DNA of 64,000 bases from Doryteuthis pealeii (lineage: Eukaryota; Mollusca; Cephalopoda; Myopsida; Loliginidae), in NCBI GenBank assembly GCA_023376005.1, contig CM042145.1, forward strand, positions 20,333,052-20,397,051. Reading direction: 5' to 3'. The notes beneath the pieces are model-generated. The model was not told where the DNA came from and made no database searches. It saw only the letters and a list, made by a program, of their open reading frames with translations. Position numbers and translations under genes: made by a program. Of this stretch, positions 25,101 to 35,563 are shown piece by piece (the stretch's first letter is position 1; each line of letters opens with the position of its first letter).

Positions 25101-25543
25101 TTTCGGTTAAATTGAACTTAATGGACCTAAATTCCACCATCATATGTTGCCCCGCCAAAAGAAAAAAAAATACCAAAAATCAGGGAATTAACCGAATTTA
25201 ATGAAATCGTCAGTGTTGATATATTAATGAATAAAAGATATAATACACCAGATATTTTATTTAAAAACGTTAACATTTTTTTTAGGTCCGGTAACTTTGA
25301 ACCATGTATCTTTGAGAATCTGTGTTACGTCTCAAAGATACATGGTTCAAATTAACTGAGCTGAAAAAATCTAAAAGTTTTTGAATAAAATAATTGGTGC
25401 ATTATATCTTTTATTCATTAATATATCAACACTGAAAATTTCATTAAATTTGGTTAATTCCCTGATTTTTGGTATTTTTTTTCTTTTGGCGGGGCAACAT
25501 ACGATGGTGGAATTTAGGTCCGTTAAGTTCGATTTAACTGAAT
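25101..25543. mobile_element. Large foldback element with inner hairpin
   Basis: Left arm starts near TTCGGTTAAATTGAACTTA, and the right arm mirrors it (AAGTTCGATTTAACTGAA). The two 150-bp arms pair through ACCTAAATTCCACCATC and GGGAATTAACC; the centre holds a second perfect hairpin (TTTGAACCATGTATCTTTGA, 25297-25351). It begins only about 35 bp after the C-terminal helical exon of the kinesin gene. Confidence 0.8.
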
Positions 25544-25559
25544 TTTCTTTATTATTTAT

Positions 25560-26800
25560 TAATTAAAAAGGAAAAATTTTAATTTGTACTTCATAAATGC
25601 TGCAGTTTTATTTCATTAGAAGTTTTAAACTTATAAATAAAGATTTTCTAATTAGTTTGCAAGAAACACTGAAAAAAGGATTTCCCTATTATTAATGAGT
25701 TTAATTAGTCCCTTTAAAAAGAGTGAAAGATATTGGGAAAATTTTTTTGCGTACAAACAATGCTGGATGCATCATACTGATGTTATCAAGTTCATTTTAA
25801 CAATCAGGATGAAAACAAAGAAGAAACAAATAACATTCAATAAAAAGATAACAACAAATAAGATTTTGGATGTTTGTTTTTAGAAGCATTGTTGAATAAA
25901 GTATATATTATTATTTATACTAGCAACAGAAAACTTTTCTTTCCAAGATAAAAAACCTTGAGAAAAAAAAGTTAATTTTGTATTGCATTTATTCACTTAA
26001 AAAATAATGAAAAGATTACGAGAATAAAAAGAAAATTGAATTAAAAAAGTAGATTTATAAAAAGAATAGAAAGAATTCTATTTGTCATTAAAGAAAGCTT
26101 TAAAAAATAGATTCATAGATAGAATTTGGGTAAGTCTATTAATCATAGTTGTGGAAAGTAAAAATGGAACAATCTTACCTAAGAAAATTTTCCTGAGTTT
26201 TTTTTGTTGTATTCCTGAAAAGGAAAAGCAAAAAATAAGTTAATTTTGTTTTCCATTGTATTCGCTTTTAATGAAGGGAAATCAAGTAGAAAACTTGAAA
26301 ATACAAATAGTCCATCCTATGGAAATTGTTTTGGGATAGTTAAAAATTATTAATTTATATTACATTATATATACTCAAAATATAATTCTTATTATATTAC
26401 CTTATCTATTTCACTTCTTTATTATCTAACTTTAAATTTTTTTAAAAGAGAAGAAATAAATTCAGAGAGAAAATTGCTTTTCTCTGAGAAAAAAACTTCT
26501 TTGAAAGAACAAAATATAAATCCAAAGGCCTTCTAAATAAGTTATGATATTGTGATGAAATTGGTACAAACACTCTTTCAAGTAGGATTCATATATAAGC
26601 TCCATTTACCCATTTCCACTTAGGATTCTATAGACCACAGTAATTAATGGTCAGCACAAAATGGAATTAATAAAACCCACTAAATTACTCTAAGACTAGA
26701 TCTTGTGGTGGTAGTTACATTGATAAACAAAAAATAACTATATAAAAATAAGTTATAACTAACATGTCAATTTAGCGACCATTACAACTCCCAGTCAGTC
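25560..26800. other. Intron sequence, AT-rich, unassigned
   Basis: No recognised repeat, exon or RNA. Long A/T-rich stretches with short open frames that lack coding character. Confidence 0.5.
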
Positions 26801-26802
26801 AT

Positions 26803-26998
26803 TCATTTTGACTAGTATTTTCTTTCATCTTAATTTTTAGTTTCTTATTCAACCCACTTGCGCCAAAACAACTTTAGTATCAGTGTTGGTCTGTGCTGTT
26901 ACCTCATTGTCATAGATTGATGGACTAAGTGGGTTGTGATATAAAAAAAAGCAATTGAAAATTAAGATGAAATGAAATACTAGTCAAAATTAATGGTT
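26803..26998. mobile_element. Short foldback element
   Basis: CATTTTGACTAGTATTTTC and ATCTTAATTTTTAG at the left pair with AAAATTAAGATGAAATGAAA and ACTAGTCAAAATTAATGG at the right; an inner AACCCACTTG/AAGTGGGTT pair extends the stem. Confidence 0.65.
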
Positions 26999-27043
26999 GA
27001 CAATATTCCATGTAAGAATTTTAAAAATTAGGTAGAGACACTC

Positions 27044-27128
27044 CCAGTCAGATGTGAAAACATGTGTGATACTCCCAGTCAGATCTGAAAACATGTGTGA
27101 TACTCCCAGTTAGATCTGAAAACATGAT
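27044..27128. repeat. Three-copy 31-bp tandem repeat
   Basis: ACTCCCAGTCAGATCTGAAA, ACATGTGTGAT repeated three times with single differences. Confidence 0.8.
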
Positions 27129-27447
27129 TATGTGACAATAATTTAACTGAATGCATATCAGTCATTTCTTAATGATGTCTAAACTGAAGAGACAAGTCAA
27201 CCGATGAAAGATTGATTGATTTTAAATGGCATGTCAACTTGTCTAGGGTTATTTTATGCCTAGAAGTTAGATAATCACATTCATTGTAGGTTCATATTTA
27301 TATTTTTGGTGTAGTTGTTTCTGAAGATTTTTTTTTGCACACTGTTCTATGATATCATGTATTCCTATCTAATACAAATAACTTGCACACAGTTGTATGG
27401 TTTCAAGTAACTAATAACAATAATCCTTAGTAAATGATTGAACAGTT

Positions 27448-27566
27448 CTATTTGACCCATAGATGGGACTCTAATAGGTACTACCACTCTGGGTGAGGAC
27501 ACTACTTTTCTACAAGAGATACAGTCAGTGTATTCTAAGCCCTGTCAACAGGGCATTCCTATAAAA
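27448..27566 (-). mobile_element. Family C, internally deleted
   Basis: TTTGACCCATAGATGGGACT (the 3' end, reversed) is followed within 70 bp by GTGTATTCTAAGCCCTGTCA, the 5' block, so the central 350 bp are missing. One 48-bp satellite unit precedes it at about 27365-27415. Confidence 0.65.
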
Positions 27567-27599
27567 AAGATTGGATAACCACTTAGTGAATTCATTGTT

Positions 27600-28098
27600 T
27601 ATTATTTTTGTGATATCCCCATTCATCTCTGCTGGGTATACAATGGGGAGAGAGCAGACAGGACATGAGATGGATTGTTACTTGTTCTCACTTGTCACTG
27701 TCCATCTTCCGCTGGGCTGATTCTTCCTTCTTCTGAGCTGGGTCGTCTGTGCTCATTTCTTGTTTGTAATAAATAAACAAGACTTTGTTGTTTTTGAAGA
27801 TGTCTATTCTCTATTCAAAACCCACAGCCCAAAAGGGTCTCTAACCGTGTGGTGAGAAGTCGGCATCTTAGGCGCGAAGGACGCCTGCGTCTGCTCCTTC
27901 TGACTAACGGCTGAAATCTAACTTAATTTCTGTTCTCATGCCTTCCCATTGGCGGAAGTCGGGTGAGGGGGTCAAGTAAAGGTCATTACCTGTCAATAAT
28001 ATAATCCCTTCCGATTTTGAATCTTCAACGAACTTCAATTCAAAATCTAACTACACTTACAAACATAATTTGTAGGCTACCCACAAATTATGTAACAT
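27600..28098. mobile_element. Candidate LTR fragment
   Basis: Less AT-rich than its flanks. On the minus strand it would open TGTTACATAATTTGTGG, similar to the start of another candidate at 52682 (minus). On the plus strand an AATAAATAAACAAGAC poly(A)-like word precedes a T-rich stretch. Orientation is therefore unclear and no coding part is attached. Confidence 0.3.
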
Positions 28099-28217
28099 TT
28101 TTAGTGTGATTTTATTTCTGAAGTTGAATATATGGAATCTTTGTCTTAATTTGATTTTAATTAATTGACATTAGCATATTCCCAAGTCAGCCATTGTACC
28201 CTAAGTAATATTGTATG

Positions 28218-28425
28218 GATATATTTACCCACCCCTCTGTCATGGGCAGGATGTGACATAAGGTCAATCTTTAAGCACAGTAAAGCAGTTTGGGAATTTT
28301 AGAGTTTTCCTTCTCCTAGACGGGTTGCTTAACCATGACTAAAAAATCCATAGCTGGGGAGAGAACAGATGGATTTGTGCCTTTCCCAAGGGCGTTAGCA
28401 TGAAATGAAAGGCATACAGCTTCAT
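28218..28425 (-). mobile_element. SINE family B, head missing
   Basis: Starts with the reversed 3' end (TATTTACCCACCCCTC, GGGCAGGATGTGACATAAGG), keeps GTTTTCCTTCTCCTAGAC and CCTTTCCCAAGGGCGTTAGC, and stops before the tRNA-like head. Confidence 0.7.
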
Positions 28426-28567
28426 CCAATTAAAAATAAAAACAAAAAAAACGAAACAAAAAAGCATGAATGCCTGGGAAGAGAATCTTCCAAATCTTTT
28501 ATCCCGAGCAATTGTGGGTGTTTCTGCTATTATCCTATTAATTCAAGATTATATCAGCAATGTATGC

Positions 28568-28853
28568 ATTTACCTACCCCCAACCACCACTACTGGTAGG
28601 ATGTGATACAAGGTCAACTTTCTACGAGTTTTCCTTCTCTTAGACTGGTTGTCTAACCAAAAATGATAAAAGAAAATTAAAAAAAAAAAAAACATTCTGC
28701 CCTGCTATTTATCCATAGCTGGGGGGTGAACAGATGGTTTCATGCTTTTCCTAAGGGCATTAGCACAAAGTGAAATACGAACTGCCTTGTCCAGGAATTG
28801 AACCCGGGTTGCTGATTCCATTTCCCATACCGATAATCATTTTACTGGGTGTG
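28568..28853 (-). mobile_element. SINE family B, full length with internal A-run
   Basis: Complete reversed copy from the CCACCACTACTGGTAGGATG end to the head (complement B box GGAATTGAACCCGGG). The ACCAAGGTTAAAG segment has been replaced by an A-rich stretch at 28660-28695. Confidence 0.75.
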
Positions 28854-29363
28854 CCTTTTTTGTATGTTTTTAACATTATGTCATTTTTGTAAGTAGGCCA
28901 TTGGGTATTACAAAATTGTGTAGTTAAAAGTTTTTAAAGTAAGCTATATCTCGTTTAGAAGAAGTGGGTGTCTGTCATCAAACAAGGATGTACTATAAAC
29001 AATTAACAATAGTGACAGTTATTCATACTTCTATCTGAAATTTGATACTGAATATTCTATGTGCTAGCTTAGTAGTTAATGTTTTGAGCTCTTGACTGTG
29101 AATGTCATTACTGAATATATAGAAAATACAAATTACTCTTGAATGACGAAGTCCAGAAGTATAAAGCTATAATTTTTGTAGCATTTTATGATACTCTACA
29201 GAGGCTCGCTTCACACAAACACGCTCCGCATGTCCATGTCTCCGGTTTACCGTTGTGATGGTAGCTAGTGATGCTGCCCGACTCTGCACGACGACCCTAT
29301 CATTGTTGAAGTTAGTCAGCGATCTAACTGTCGGCAACAACCGTCATTGTACCACCGATTTGG

Positions 29364-29634
29364 GGCCAGTTTAGCTCAGTCGGTAGAGTGTTCGCCTAGG
29401 AATCACAAGGTTCTTGGTTCAATACCGGCCATCACCAACTCAGCGTATGAGTAGCACAGGTATGAGTAGCATAGGGATTCGGTAAAGTGAGGAGCTGATG
29501 GTAGGTGTGGTGCTCCACCTCAGATGCTAAAATAATCTTCTTGGTCTAGCGCTAGTGTAAAGGGGATAGACTCCCTCGCTGTATGGCTGATACCGACATT
29601 AGGCCACCCCGGCAACTTTACTTTTTACTTATTA
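29364..29634 (+). mobile_element. SINE family A, full length
   Basis: GGCCAGTTTAGCTCAGTCGG (A box), CTTGGTTCAATACCGGCC (B box), GGAGCTGATGGTAGGTG, GGATAGACTCCCTCGC and CTGATACCGACATTAGGCC, ending ACTTTACTTTTTACTTATTA. A short internal duplication (AGTAGCACAGGTATGAGTAG) is specific to this copy. The preceding 140 bp (29205-29345) are GC-richer and unassigned. Confidence 0.85.
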
Positions 29635-29994
29635 TAGATCAGGGATCACAATACTTGCTAGCCAGAATGAAAGCTCTGAGGAAAAAAATGTAAAACAAAA
29701 TTCATTTTTCCATGTTATATTCATGAATGAGTGGCGTAAGATGCACAAAAACAAATTTAACCAACATATTTATTTTCAAAACATTATCAAAGAACGCAAC
29801 ATTCAAATACCATTGGCAGGCCTGATAAAATGTCTTCATGGGCTAGATCCAGCCTGTGGGTTGTAGTTTGGTGATCCCTGTTATAGATGAATGAAAATCC
29901 TCATTTCAAAATTGAGATAAATTGCAGTTCTTTCTTGCAGTTAATCTTATGCTTGTGAAATTTCTGGTATAACTTTAAAATTTATGTAGAACTT

Positions 29995-30240
29995 TTGATA
30001 TTCAGTATTATTTGGATTTTTTGGACTGTTGTCCTCATCTTTATCATTATATACACAAGGTTTCGGATGATGTGCTCTCCTGCCTTCTTCAGGTGTTTCT
30101 TGTTGAATTCAGAAAACTTCTCATCTAACTCGGAACCTGAAATAGGCTGGAGGGCACATCGGCTGAAATGTGCATATTACAATATAGATGAGGACAACAG
30201 TCTGAAAAATCCAAATAATACAAATTACCAAGCCTCATCT
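29995..30240. mobile_element. Penelope-type foldback terminus, copy 1
   Basis: Left: TTATTTGGATTTTTTGGACT, GTTGTCCTCATCTTTATC, TGCCTTCTTCAGG. Right (inverted): GGCTGGAGGGCACATCGGC, TGAAATGTGC, ATGAGGACAACAGTC. The CTGAAGAAGGC ... GGCTGAAA words resemble the degenerate hammerhead-like ends of Penelope-like elements. Confidence 0.55.
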
Positions 30241-30799
30241 AAAAAATTCAGACCAATATTTTTTGATATTCAATTGAGACAAAAGAGTTTTTTTTTTCAA
30301 CTGGTCATTCTTGCAATTCTATTATGTACATGCCAAGAGAGATTTACAATGAAACATTTTTTTTGTTTTTGTAAGCAGCTTAAAGTAGGCAAAGAGTTAA
30401 ATCTTAATGTAATTGTTGTAGAGTAGCTAGCACCCCTTCAGCACTCTACTAGATGGCCTGGCTCATAGCATTAAATAGTCTACGATTAAGGACTTCAACA
30501 GTTGATTAATAAGCTGATTAATATTCGGAGTGAGCTATACCACATTTGACCCTCCTCTATTTCTTGTAAGTTGTCTAGTTAATTGTTTTGTAACTTATTG
30601 TTCTGTGTTTTGTGTTTGTTAATTCATATTTACTGTACTGATCTATGAGGTATGTCAAACAAATTTTTTTACATCTTTTACAACAACAAAAAAATATATT
30701 TTTTGAAATTTATGTTGATTCAGAACATAAGAAAATGTTCTGACTTTAAATCAACATAAATTTTTAAAAATATTAAAAAAAAAAAAAAAAAAAAAAATA

Positions 30800-31250
30800 C
30801 TGCTAGAATGTGTAGACTTTGATCTAGTGTCCAGATTATGCATTGGTTACACAAGACTAATGCACTCCTATATACTCAAACAAGAACAACAACCACAATG
30901 TGAAACATGTCAAAAATCTTTGACTGTTAAACACTTATACATGGAATGCAGGTTTTTTGCTCACATCAGAAACTGTTATTTTAATGCAAACAATATGAAA
31001 GATCTATTTGAAAATGTCAACATGGAGGACATTCTGTCCTTTTTGAGAGAAATAAAATTATACCATAGATTATAGACATGAACTTAATCAATACCATACA
31101 ACATGATCCCCAATGGTGCTAACACATTGTTAAAACCAATTACTAAAAAGTATAAATATAAATACACAATATATATCACTTCCTAACCGTTAGGCATGAC
31201 ATAACCCCAGACGGGTTGATATGCCGTTAAAATCAATAAACCAACCAACC
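30800..31250 (+). pseudogene. LINE ORF2 C-terminal fragment with 3' tail
   Basis: An open stretch to 31075 reads SRLCIGYTRLMHSYILKQEQ, then a CETC..SLTVKHLYMEC zinc-knuckle-like block and LFENVNMEDILSFLREI before a stop. The RL.IG.TRL.HS.LL, C..C..PLTV.HIL.C and FL.EI pattern is the C-terminal end of ORF2 of jockey/I-type non-LTR retrotransposons. Only about 90 residues remain, after an A-run at 30773-30796, so the copy is dead and 5' truncated. The following 3' UTR carries TAACCCCAGACGGGTTGATA and a (CCAA)-type tail, shared with family C tails. Confidence 0.75.
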
Positions 31251-31510
31251 ATTTGATCTAGTGCAAACAAAATACTACCAAGCAAATAATTTGAAAAAAA
31301 CTTTTCACAAAAATAAGACCATCCAGGATTTTACATTTCCTTAAAGAAGTCGGATTGTACTGAAAAATATGAGTAATTGAACAATAGTTAAAATCTATAC
31401 ATATATACATTTTTTTCTCTACCAAACTTCTGCTACAAATCCAAAACTTAGTTGGCATTAAATGACCCACCGAAGTTGATATGCCGTAAAACAAAACAAA
31501 CCAAAATTAA
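31251..31510. mobile_element. Unassigned repeat ending in a C-type tail
   Basis: Ends with GTTGGCATTAAATGACCCAC, CGAAGTTGATATGCCGTAAA and an ACAAAACAAACC tail, identical in design to the family C 3' end. The upstream 200 bp are not otherwise recognised. Confidence 0.5.
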
Positions 31511-31600
31511 GACTCAAGCAATATAAATTTCTACTGATTTTTTGCTGATGCGAATGTTTTTATCATCCTAAATTGTCTTTTCTCTTTTTGAATTTCTCAG

Positions 31601-31768
31601 AGCTTCACAGATTTCATAGAAAAGGTAAGTCAAATATTGAGCTGTAAGCTGAAGGCCATTTCATTGCTACAACAGGAGATACAGATTCATGGGGCCAGTA
31701 TCAGTGCTGCAGGCGGCCAGATGGAAGAAGCTGTGTTCTGTGGTGGATCAAGAGATCCTTCAAAATAA
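31601..31768 (+). CDS. KIF24: KIF24-like kinesin, terminal exon with stop
   Basis: Terminal exon after TTTTTGAATTTCTCAG. It reads SFTDFIEKVSQILSCKLKAI, then SLLQQEIQIHG and a short Gly/Ala tail ending SRDPSK and TAA at 31766-31768. The F.DF...V..IL..K..AI..L pattern fits the extreme C-terminal helix of KIF24-type kinesins. A GTAAGT inside the exon (31625) could act as a donor, but no compatible later exon was seen and the downstream codons continue the helix pattern, so the exon is read through to the stop. The preceding intron ends in the same phase. Confidence 0.78.
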   Translation, partial: SFTDFIEKVSQILSCKLKAISLLQQEIQIHGASISAAGGQMEEAVFCGGSRDPSK

Positions 31769-31805
31769 TACCAACTTTACATCCAACGTACAGGTTATCC
31801 TCCTG

Positions 31806-31836
<31 letters not shown>

Positions 31837-31893
31837 ACAACACCTATTCATACTAGAGAATGTCTCCTTTTGTTTGGGGACACAACAAATTGT

Positions 31894-31899
31894 ATTAAA
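31894..31899 (+). promoter_or_regulatory. Candidate poly(A) signal of the KIF24-like gene
   Basis: ATTAAA lies about 125 bp after the stop codon, followed by a T-rich stretch. The intervening 3' UTR contains a (CAA)n run at 31805-31845. A second candidate, AATAAA, is at 32075-32080. No transcript evidence is available. Confidence 0.4.
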
Positions 31900-32250
31900 G
31901 TTTCTTCATAATTGATAAACTAGTGTCTTTTATATTTATTTTGAGAGTTGTTTTTAAAGAAAGGGCTCGGGAACATATTATTGGGGTGGTTTGTGTTAGT
32001 GAGGATATTTAGTCGAGTCTCCATTCACCATGGTTCAATATTTGCATTAGTATATCCATGATACACTAACACTGAATAAATGGAAGGAAAGACAATATAA
32101 GCTTGTTTACACATAGAGAATCATTTACTATATACATAATAAAACATACAACAAGTATTAACAAGCATACACAAACGTGTCCCAAAATCTCAAATAGTGT
32201 CCCAAAATCTCAAATAGTTTTTTGTGTATTCATAAATATAATTTCAAGAA
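31900..32250. other. Intergenic sequence after the kinesin gene
   Basis: No gene or clear repeat; GTGTCCCAAAATCTCAAATA occurs twice in tandem at 32178-32217. Confidence 0.5.
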
Positions 32251-32254
32251 ATGG

Positions 32255-32515
32255 CTTTTATTTTGTGTTGTTTGGATTATTCGGACTATTGTCCTCATCT
32301 TTATTGTTATCTACACAATGTTTCAGCCGATGTGTCCTCCTGCCTTCTTCAGGTCTAGCTTGTCAGACTCGGGCACCTTCTTGTCGAACTCAGGAGCCTT
32401 CATGGAACTTCAAACCAAACCTTTTATTCAATCCATGAGAGTAGACTGTTCTCATTCTGTTACCCTCAGTGGATTGAATAAAGGGTTTGGTTCGAAGTTC
32501 CATGAATATGTGCAC
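32255..32515. mobile_element. Penelope-type terminus, copy 2
   Basis: TTGTTTGGATTATTCGGACT, TTTCAGCCGATGTGTCCTCC, TGCCTTCTTCAGGTCTAGC and a hairpin whose arms include CATGGAACTTCAAACC and GGTTCGAAGTTCCATGA (32399-32505). Read on the minus strand it gives CTGAAGAAGGC ... GGCTGAAACATTGTG. Confidence 0.6.
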
Positions 32516-33224
32516 ATATTGTTCTATGAACAAGCAGTATATGAAAGGGGTACAAAAATGGTAACGGTCTTATTTGAGTTTGATCAGAGCCGTGTGGGCT
32601 TTCTGATAACTGATGAGTTGAGAGTCAAAGTCTATTCTCGGTAGAGGAGACAAAGTCTATACTGTTCAACAAACAGGGATAAAATGGCATGTCTTAATTG
32701 TTCAAAGAACAGAGACAATTATGGGATTCTTATATGACTAAAAGGCATCCAAAGGACATGTCCCCTAAATCAAAAGGAGACAATTACTTATTGTCTCCCT
32801 ACAATATAATTTGCATGCATTTTCTATGAGGTTATTATTTTGATTTTATGTGTAGATATTTTATAATTAATAGATGAGCATTTTTTTTTCTGATAAGATT
32901 TTGAAATTAGAATTTTCCAATGTAAAAGAATTAGTAAAAGTGAGATTTCTATGAGCACAACTTTTTACCTGGTTTCAATATACTAAAATATAAGCTGTTA
33001 CTTTTTACTATTAAAAAAACTTAAAAGTCTTTTGTATTTAATGTTAAATGTGAATCAGAGATAATAAAATCAGCTACCAATAAAGATATACAACAACAAC
33101 AATCTTGAAAGAAATCCTCACAATGTTGCCCATTAAATCAATTTCTTTTAGAAACAATAACGTCATTTTTATTAAACTACTAAAATGTTTGCTGTAGTTA
33201 AAAATTTCTCAAATAGTTTTCTGT

Positions 33225-33735
33225 GTATTCATAAATACAATTACAAGAAATGGTTTTTATTTTGTGTTATTTGGATTATTTGGACTATTGTCTTCATCTT
33301 TATTGTTATCTACACAATGTTTCATCCGATGTGTCCTCCTGCCTTCTTCAGGCATTGCTTGTCAGACTCGGGCACCTTCTTGTCGAACTCTAGAACCTTG
33401 TCATCGAACTCGGTAGCCTTCATGTTGTAATGAGCTTTCACGGAACTTCAAACCGAACCTTTTAATTAATCCATGGGGGTAGACTGTTCTCATTCCGTTA
33501 CCCCTGTGGATTGAATAAAGGGTTCGGTTTGAAATTCCATGAAGGCTCCTGATTACGATATGAGGGCTCCTAAATTTGAATAGAGGGTTCCCAAGTCCGA
33601 CAAGAAATACTGGAAGAAGGCCGGAGGATACATTAGCTGAAACGTTGTGTAGATAACAATAAAGATGAGGACAATAGTCCGAATAATCCAAATAATCTAA
33701 ATTATCAAGCCTTATCTAAAAAATTCAGAGAAATG
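33225..33735. mobile_element. Penelope-type foldback, copies 3 and 4 head to head
   Basis: 33225-33440 resembles copy 2; 33545-33735 is an inverted counterpart (GGAAGAAGGCCGGAGGATAC, AGCTGAAACGTTGTGTAG, GATGAGGACAATAGTCCG). An inner hairpin with GGAACTTCAAACCGAACC and GGTTCGGTTTGAAATTCC lies at 33440-33540. A TCAAGCCTTATCTAAAAAAT word at the right end also occurs at 30230 and 14510, giving a shared family edge. Confidence 0.65.
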
Positions 33736-33811
33736 GCTTTTATTATTTGTTTCTTATCATAACATTCAAAACCTCTAACAAAATAACTGATAACAGTGTG
33801 TTTCATTTTAT

Positions 33812-34339
33812 GGTAATTTATGAGGAAGTGCGTCCCGGTCTCCTGCCTCAGAAATTGCTACCCGGTGACTATTAAAATAACGTCCCCAGCTATGTCGTCT
33901 CTGCCGTGTTACTTGAAAGAAAACAACCAACTTAGGGCGTTAAATGTATTTTAGAGGGGGGGGTTCTCTTTTTTTTATATGAACAAATGGAGATGGGTGG
34001 ATAGATATATATAAACAAAGTAAAAAATGAACAAATTGAGATAGATAGATAGATATCCATCTTCATATCTAAACAAGAATTACGACAAATTTCTATAAAT
34101 AAACAAGAATTACGACAAATTTCTATAAATAAATTTCTAAACAAATTATGATAAATAAATAAGAATTACGACAAAGAAAGAGAAGCCCCCCCCCCTCTAA
34201 AATACATTTAACGCCCTAAGTTGGTTGTTTTCTTTCAAGTAACACCACCGAGACGACATAGCTGGGGACGTTATTTTAATAGTCACCAGGTAGCAATTTC
34301 TGAGGCAGGAAACCGGGACGCACTTCCTCATAAATTACC
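33812..34339. mobile_element. 528-bp foldback with 8-bp target duplication
   Basis: Nearly perfect 150-bp arms, from GGTAATTTATGAGGAAGTGC to a complementary right end (CACTTCCTCATAAATTACC). The arms contain CCCAGCTATGTCGTCTC/GAGACGACATAGCTGGGG and end in opposing C/G runs. The loop holds GATA-like and TTACGACAAATTTCTATAAA repeats. CATTTTAT is duplicated on both sides (33804-33811 and 34340-34347). The near-identity of the arms suggests a recent insertion. Confidence 0.9.
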
Positions 34340-34351
34340 CATTTTATTGCT

Positions 34352-34965
34352 ATTTGCCTTATGGCTGGCAGTTGCCCTATTAACAGGGCTTAGAATATGC
34401 TGACTGGTAAGATCCCCCCCTCCCCGATTGTCCTGGATATGACACTAAACTGTATCTGATAGTGAAGCTCTAGTTCTGCAGCTCTGGGGATTGTGGAGTA
34501 TCCTTTCTGTTGTGGCCTGGTTAGGGACCACAATAAAAAAAACAAGAGAGGAAATGAGTTAAACAAATATATTAACAAAGAACAGTAGTACAAACATATA
34601 CAAATGTGATGGTTACACGCGAGGCTGTCTTATCAGCTATCCACTGAAATATTAACTCTCACTTAAGTGCAGAACCTGCTGCTATTTATAGTTGGAAGAG
34701 TTCATGCATGTGTGGTAAATTACCATAACACTTTCATTGCCATTACTCACTGGTCCATTCTGTGGTCAAATAGATCTATTTGAAAATTATTTGTATCAGA
34801 TAGGAATACTTGATATCATATAATTGTGTATAAAACCTTAAGAAGGTACACAAAAAATGTAAATAAAATATAAACATATAATGTATGTAATCCTTTAGCC
34901 TCTAGGCACGAAATAACCCCAGACATGTTGACATGCCATAAAAACCAGTCAATCAGTCAATCATT
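34352..34965 (+). mobile_element. Family C pieces with 48-bp unit and tail
   Basis: 34352-34540 holds the 5' half (TTGCCCTATTAACAGGGCTT, a CTGCAGCTCTGGGGATTGTG block). 34715-34965 holds the 3' half with CACTGGTCCATTCTG, one satellite-type unit (GAATACTTGATATCATATAA) and the tail ATAACCCCAGACATGTTGAC. An unrelated 170 bp lies between. Confidence 0.6.
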
Positions 34966-35156
34966 AGGACTAGCAAGTTGACATGAAAAAGAAACATTAG
35001 TTTTATCTGATCTGAAAGTATTTTCATTTATAAGTTCCAGCAATTTAATTTGAAGGCCAAGAATCAAAACTGTTGTTGATAAAACAATAAAAAGATGAAG
35101 ATATCAGTAAAAAGGTGTGGAATAATGAAAATGCTTGATGTTGGAACCTCAGACAA

Positions 35157-35563
35157 CTTAAATACTCCGCCCTGTCGGCTGGTCACGTCAAGCCCTAGCA
35201 CCTATATGATTTTCCCAACCCTATTGCCCTTATGGCAAGCCCCAACCCTTTTTATCGAATGGGTGCTAGAAACCGGTGGCTGAGGGTCTTCATGTCCTGG
35301 AAATGACGTTAAACTCTGATTGTGAGGTTTCAGTTTTGGAGGTTTGGGGAATGTAGAGCACCCCTTCATCACCATTGCTCCCTGGTCCACTCTGACCCGG
35401 AGTGGTAGTACCAGTTAGGGTCCCATCTATGGGTTAAATAGTAAAATGTGTTTATAAAAAAAATTGAGTGTCCATTAAGAATAAATTTATTTCAAAACTT
35501 TGTTAGCATTAAATGACTCACCGAGGTTGATATGCCATAAAACAAACCAAACCAAATCAAACA
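35157..35563 (+). mobile_element. Family C, long copy (reference)
   Basis: Order of blocks: GGCTGGTCACGTCAAGCCC, TAGCACCTATATGAT, CCCTATTGCCCTTATGGC, AACCCTTTTTATCGAATGGG, GGTCTTCATGTCCTGG, GGAATGTAGAGCACCCC, GCTCCCTGGTCCACTCTGAC, GGGTCCCATCTATGGGTTAA, then a linker and tail TTAGCATTAAATGACTCACC, GAGGTTGATATGCCATAAA. Non-coding. No tRNA boxes were seen in the part present, so its promoter type is open. Confidence 0.75.

Noticed and set aside
31625..31630. Splice donor GTAAGT within the terminal kinesin exon
   Set aside because: Read-through continues the expected helical pattern to a stop, and no in-phase downstream exon was recognised.
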